Assembly: GCA_020631735.1 (NCBI GenBank)
Contig: CM036197.1
Coordinates: 47,353,880-47,417,879, forward strand
Direction: 5' to 3'
DNA: 64,000 nt
Source: Saccharum officinarum
Lineage: Eukaryota; Streptophyta; Magnoliopsida; Poales; Poaceae
Below are positions 61,301 through 64,000 of this stretch, one piece after another. Each line of letters opens with the position of its first letter. Positions within the stretch are counted from its first letter, which is position 1. The notes beneath the pieces were generated by a model. That model was given only the letters and a program-made list of their open reading frames with translations. It was not told the origin of the DNA and did not search any database. A program made the translations under genes and the position numbers.

Positions 61301-63624
61301 ATCAATTCTCGGCCAAGTACACTCCACAATCAAATGACCTAGTTGAGAGAAAGAATAGAACATTGCTTGATATGGCTAGATCAATGCTTCATGAGTACAA
61401 TGTGAGTCAATCTTTTTGGGATGAAGCAATCAATACCGCTTGCTACTACATCAATAGACTATATTGTCATCCATTGCTAGAGAAGACCTCATATGAGCTA
61501 CTTCATAGAAGAAAGCCCAATATTTCTTACTTTTGGATGTTTGGTTACAAATGTTATATCCTGAAGAAGGGCACTAGATTGGGAAAGTTTGACAAGAGAT
61601 GTGATGAGGGGTTCCTACTTGGTTATTCAACTACAAGCAAAGCTTATAGAGTTTGGAACAACTCAAGTGGCATTCTAGAAGAAGTCCATGATGTGCAATT
61701 TGATGAAACCAATGGGTCACAAGATGAAGAAGATAATCTAGATGATGTTGGTGAAACTCTATTGGTGGAAGCAATGAAGAACATGGACATTGGGGACATT
61801 AGAGCAAAGCAAGTAATTGATATTCAAGATGATGATAAAGATCAAGTGCTTAATTCTCCATTCAAGCTAGCTAGTGACTCTCAGATACAAGATCATGGTG
61901 ATAGTTCATCTCATCAAGATACATCGAGTGATCAACCAAGCTCAAGTAGTCAAGTGCAAGTACTCCAACCACAACATGTTACAAGAGATCACCCCATTGA
62001 TAGTGTTATTGGTGATATTAGAAGTGGTGTGCAAACAAGATCAAGATTGGCTATGTTTTGTGAGCATGGATCATTTGTGTCAACCACAGAACCAAAGAAA
62101 ATAGAAGAAGCTTTGAAGGATGCCGATTGGATCATGGCTATGCAAGAAGAGCTTAACAATTTCACAAGAAATGATGTTTGGGAATTGATAGAAAGGCCAA
62201 ATGACTATAATGTGATTGGAACCAAATGGGTGTTCAAAAACAAGCAAGATCAAGATGGCATTGTGGTGAGAAACAAAGGAAGACTAGTTCCTTAAGGTTA
62301 CACTCAAGTAGAAGGTCTTGACTATGATGAGACATATGCTCCCGTGGCAAGATTGGAGGCAATAAGGATTCTATTGGCTTATGCTTGTGCACACAACATC
62401 AAATTATATCAAATGGATGTTAAAAGTGCATTTTTCAATGGAATCATCAATGAGTTAGTCTTTGTAGAGCAACCTTCCGGATTTGAAGATGACAAGAAAC
62501 CCAACCATGTGTACAAATTGAAGAAAGCTTTATATGGCTTAAAGCAAGCACCTAGAGCATGGTATAAGAGGCTAAGGGATTTACTTCTCTCTAAGGGATT
62601 CAAGATGGGCAAGGTAGATACAACTTTATTCACCAAGAAGATTGGGAATGATCTATTCATAGTGCAAATATATGTTGATGACATAATCTTTGGATCAACC
62701 GATCAAGCTTATTGTGAAGAATTTGGTGCTATGATGGCCAAAGAGTTTGAAATATCTATGATTGGTGAACTTAGCTACTTCTTTGGTCTCTAAGTCAAGC
62801 AATTAAAGAATGGAACATTTGTGAGTCAAGGGAAATACATAAGGGACATGTTGAAGAAGTTTGGAATGCAAGATGCAAAGCCAATTTCAACTCCAATGGG
62901 TACAAATGGCAATTTGGATAGTGATCTTGATGGCAAAATGGTGAATCAAAAGGAATATCGGTCTTTGATTGGAAGTCTACTCTATGTCACTGCATCAAGG
63001 CCGGATGTCATGTTTAGTGTTTGTATGTGTGCTAGATATCAAGCCTCACCTAGAGAGAGTCATCTCACAGCCGCAAAGAGAATATTGAGGTACTTGAAGC
63101 AAACAAGAGATGTTGGACTATGGTATCCCAAGGGATCAAAGTTTGAATTGATTGGATATTCGGACTCCGACTATGGGGGTTGCAAGATCAATAGAAAGAG
63201 CACAAGTGGCACATGTCAATTACTTGGAAGATCACTTGTGTCATGGTCCTCAAAGAAACAAAATAGTGTGGCAATCTCTACCGTCGAAGCCGAATATGTG
63301 AGTGTGGGGAGTTGTTGTGCACAATTGCTATGGATGAAATCAACTTTGAAGGATTATGGTCTCAACTTCAAGAATGTGCCATTGCTATGTGATAATAAAA
63401 GTGCAATCAAGATAATACAAAACCCAGTTCAACATGGAAAAACAAAGCATATTGACATAAGGCATCATTTCATTAGAGATCATCAACAAAAGGGAGATAT
63501 TGCCATTGAAAGTGTTGGCACCGATGATCAACTTGCCGATATTCTCACCAAGCCACTTGATGAAAAGAGGTTTTACAAGCTAAGGAATGAGTTGAACATT
63601 CTTGATTTCTCAAACATGAGTTGA
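58369..63624 (+). pseudogene. Copia element C gag-pol (Sirevirus-like), nearly complete, several lesions
   Basis: Gag starts MAQIVFNHVGGKPPFFDG at 58369; frameshifts of one base lie at about 58683 and 58763. The gag continues with a CCHC knuckle CFNCDSTEHLQAECP (about 59208-59250), an acidic stretch, a coiled coil and a second knuckle-like CNRYKQVGHLEHNC; its frame ends at 60410-60412. The protease in the next frame has DSGCTQHMTG (60456 onward), with TGA at 60451 in place of the usual Trp. Integrase: HRRLGHVGIKQLKK ... CSACQ, HMDLFGP, RSDNGSEF, LVERKNRTLL. RT: DVKSAFFNG, QIYVDDIIFGS. RNase H: GYSDSDYGG, TVEAEY, ADILTKPLD, ending at a stop at 63622-63624. Further stops: TAA at 62293 and TAA at 62791. 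Otherwise the whole coding order of a Ty1/copia element is present. Confidence 0.92.
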
Positions 63625-64000
63625 ATGCACCCCACTCACTTATTGACATGCCTCTCCTTCGACATTGCAAGGTAAAGTTGATTTACATATCATTCATCCT
63701 ATGCTAAGGACTTGCTAGAGCATGTAGACATAATAAGTGGTACGCATGAGCATTCATGATAAATCAAATGAATTTGATGGATATATGTTACCACTATTGC
63801 TTCTATGCTTGTTTTGGTCTAGTGGTGGCATATGACATGTTTGTGAGCTTGCAAACCTAGTGTTGAATCTAGAAGATTTGCTATAAGTGTTTAATTCAAC
63901 ATAGGCGAGATAACCCTTATTATGAGGTGTGAAGAAGCTTGTCTTTGGTTCAAATCGAATTAAATATCTTTGGCAAGTATTCTAGGTTGAACCAAATTTG
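63625..64000 (+). other. 3' region of copia element C after RNase H
   Basis: AT-rich, no supported frame. It is the start of the region between pol and the 3' LTR, where Sireviruses may carry an env-like gene. The 3' LTR lies beyond the window. Confidence 0.6.

Overview
This window comes from a nuclear plant genome, most likely a large-genome panicoid grass of the sorghum/sugarcane/maize type. That is an inference from the kinds of LTR retrotransposons, the GC-rich LTR cores, the Tourist MITE and the Helitron terminus; no host gene fixes the species. Almost all of the sequence is nested transposable elements. Many retroelement genes are decayed, but three open structures stand out: a Ty3/gypsy gag-pol frame that runs off the left edge without a stop, a 234-codon frame lying between the primer binding site and gag of that same element, and a seven-exon gene for an RPA1-like OB-fold protein.

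Layout. 1-7698: left part of a minus-strand Del/Tekay-like gypsy element (gag-pol 2-3223, pre-gag ORF 3929-4633, PBS 4807-4819, 5' LTR 4822-7698), inserted into a diverged LTR of a related family (7699-12187) that also hosts a Tourist-like MITE (10672-10956). 12188-12334: remnant of another MITE. 12335-23858: a plus-strand Athila-like gypsy element with decayed pol, a third ORF with its own promoter-like region, a polypurine tract and a 3' LTR. It is split by two solo LTRs (13972-16721 and 20071-22750) that carry perfect 5-bp target duplications. 23859-37533: two minus-strand Sirevirus-like copia elements. Element A (gag plus LTR) starts exactly inside the reverse transcriptase of element B, and B's own 5' LTR holds a third solo LTR (33194-35940). 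37534-39812: 3' end (env-like region, PPT, LTR start) of a plus-strand copia element D into which B inserted. 39813-42884: another gypsy-type LTR (E) sitting in D's LTR.

42885-49416 is the most host-like part: a frameshifted minus-strand pseudogene of a plant membrane-protein family, then plus-strand exon-like fragments with good splice sites, interrupted by a 408-bp copia solo LTR. 49511-55800 holds Helitron-like material in minus orientation. It has a 3' terminus with hairpin and CTAGT end, the intact RPA1-like gene, and an 11-exon gene with a Ulp1-type (C48) protease domain followed by a second, apparently catalytically dead copy of that domain. The 3' flanks of the two genes are homologous, suggesting one transposon family carrying two different cargoes. 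56079-64000: the 5' LTR and nearly complete gag-pol of a plus-strand Sirevirus-like copia element C that runs off the right edge.

The insertion order can be read from clean LTR edges: D received B, B received A, A received the Athila-like element, and solo LTRs then landed in the Athila-like element and in B. All splice models, domain calls and repeat boundaries were made by reading the sequence; no similarity search was run, and family names are given where conserved motifs support them.
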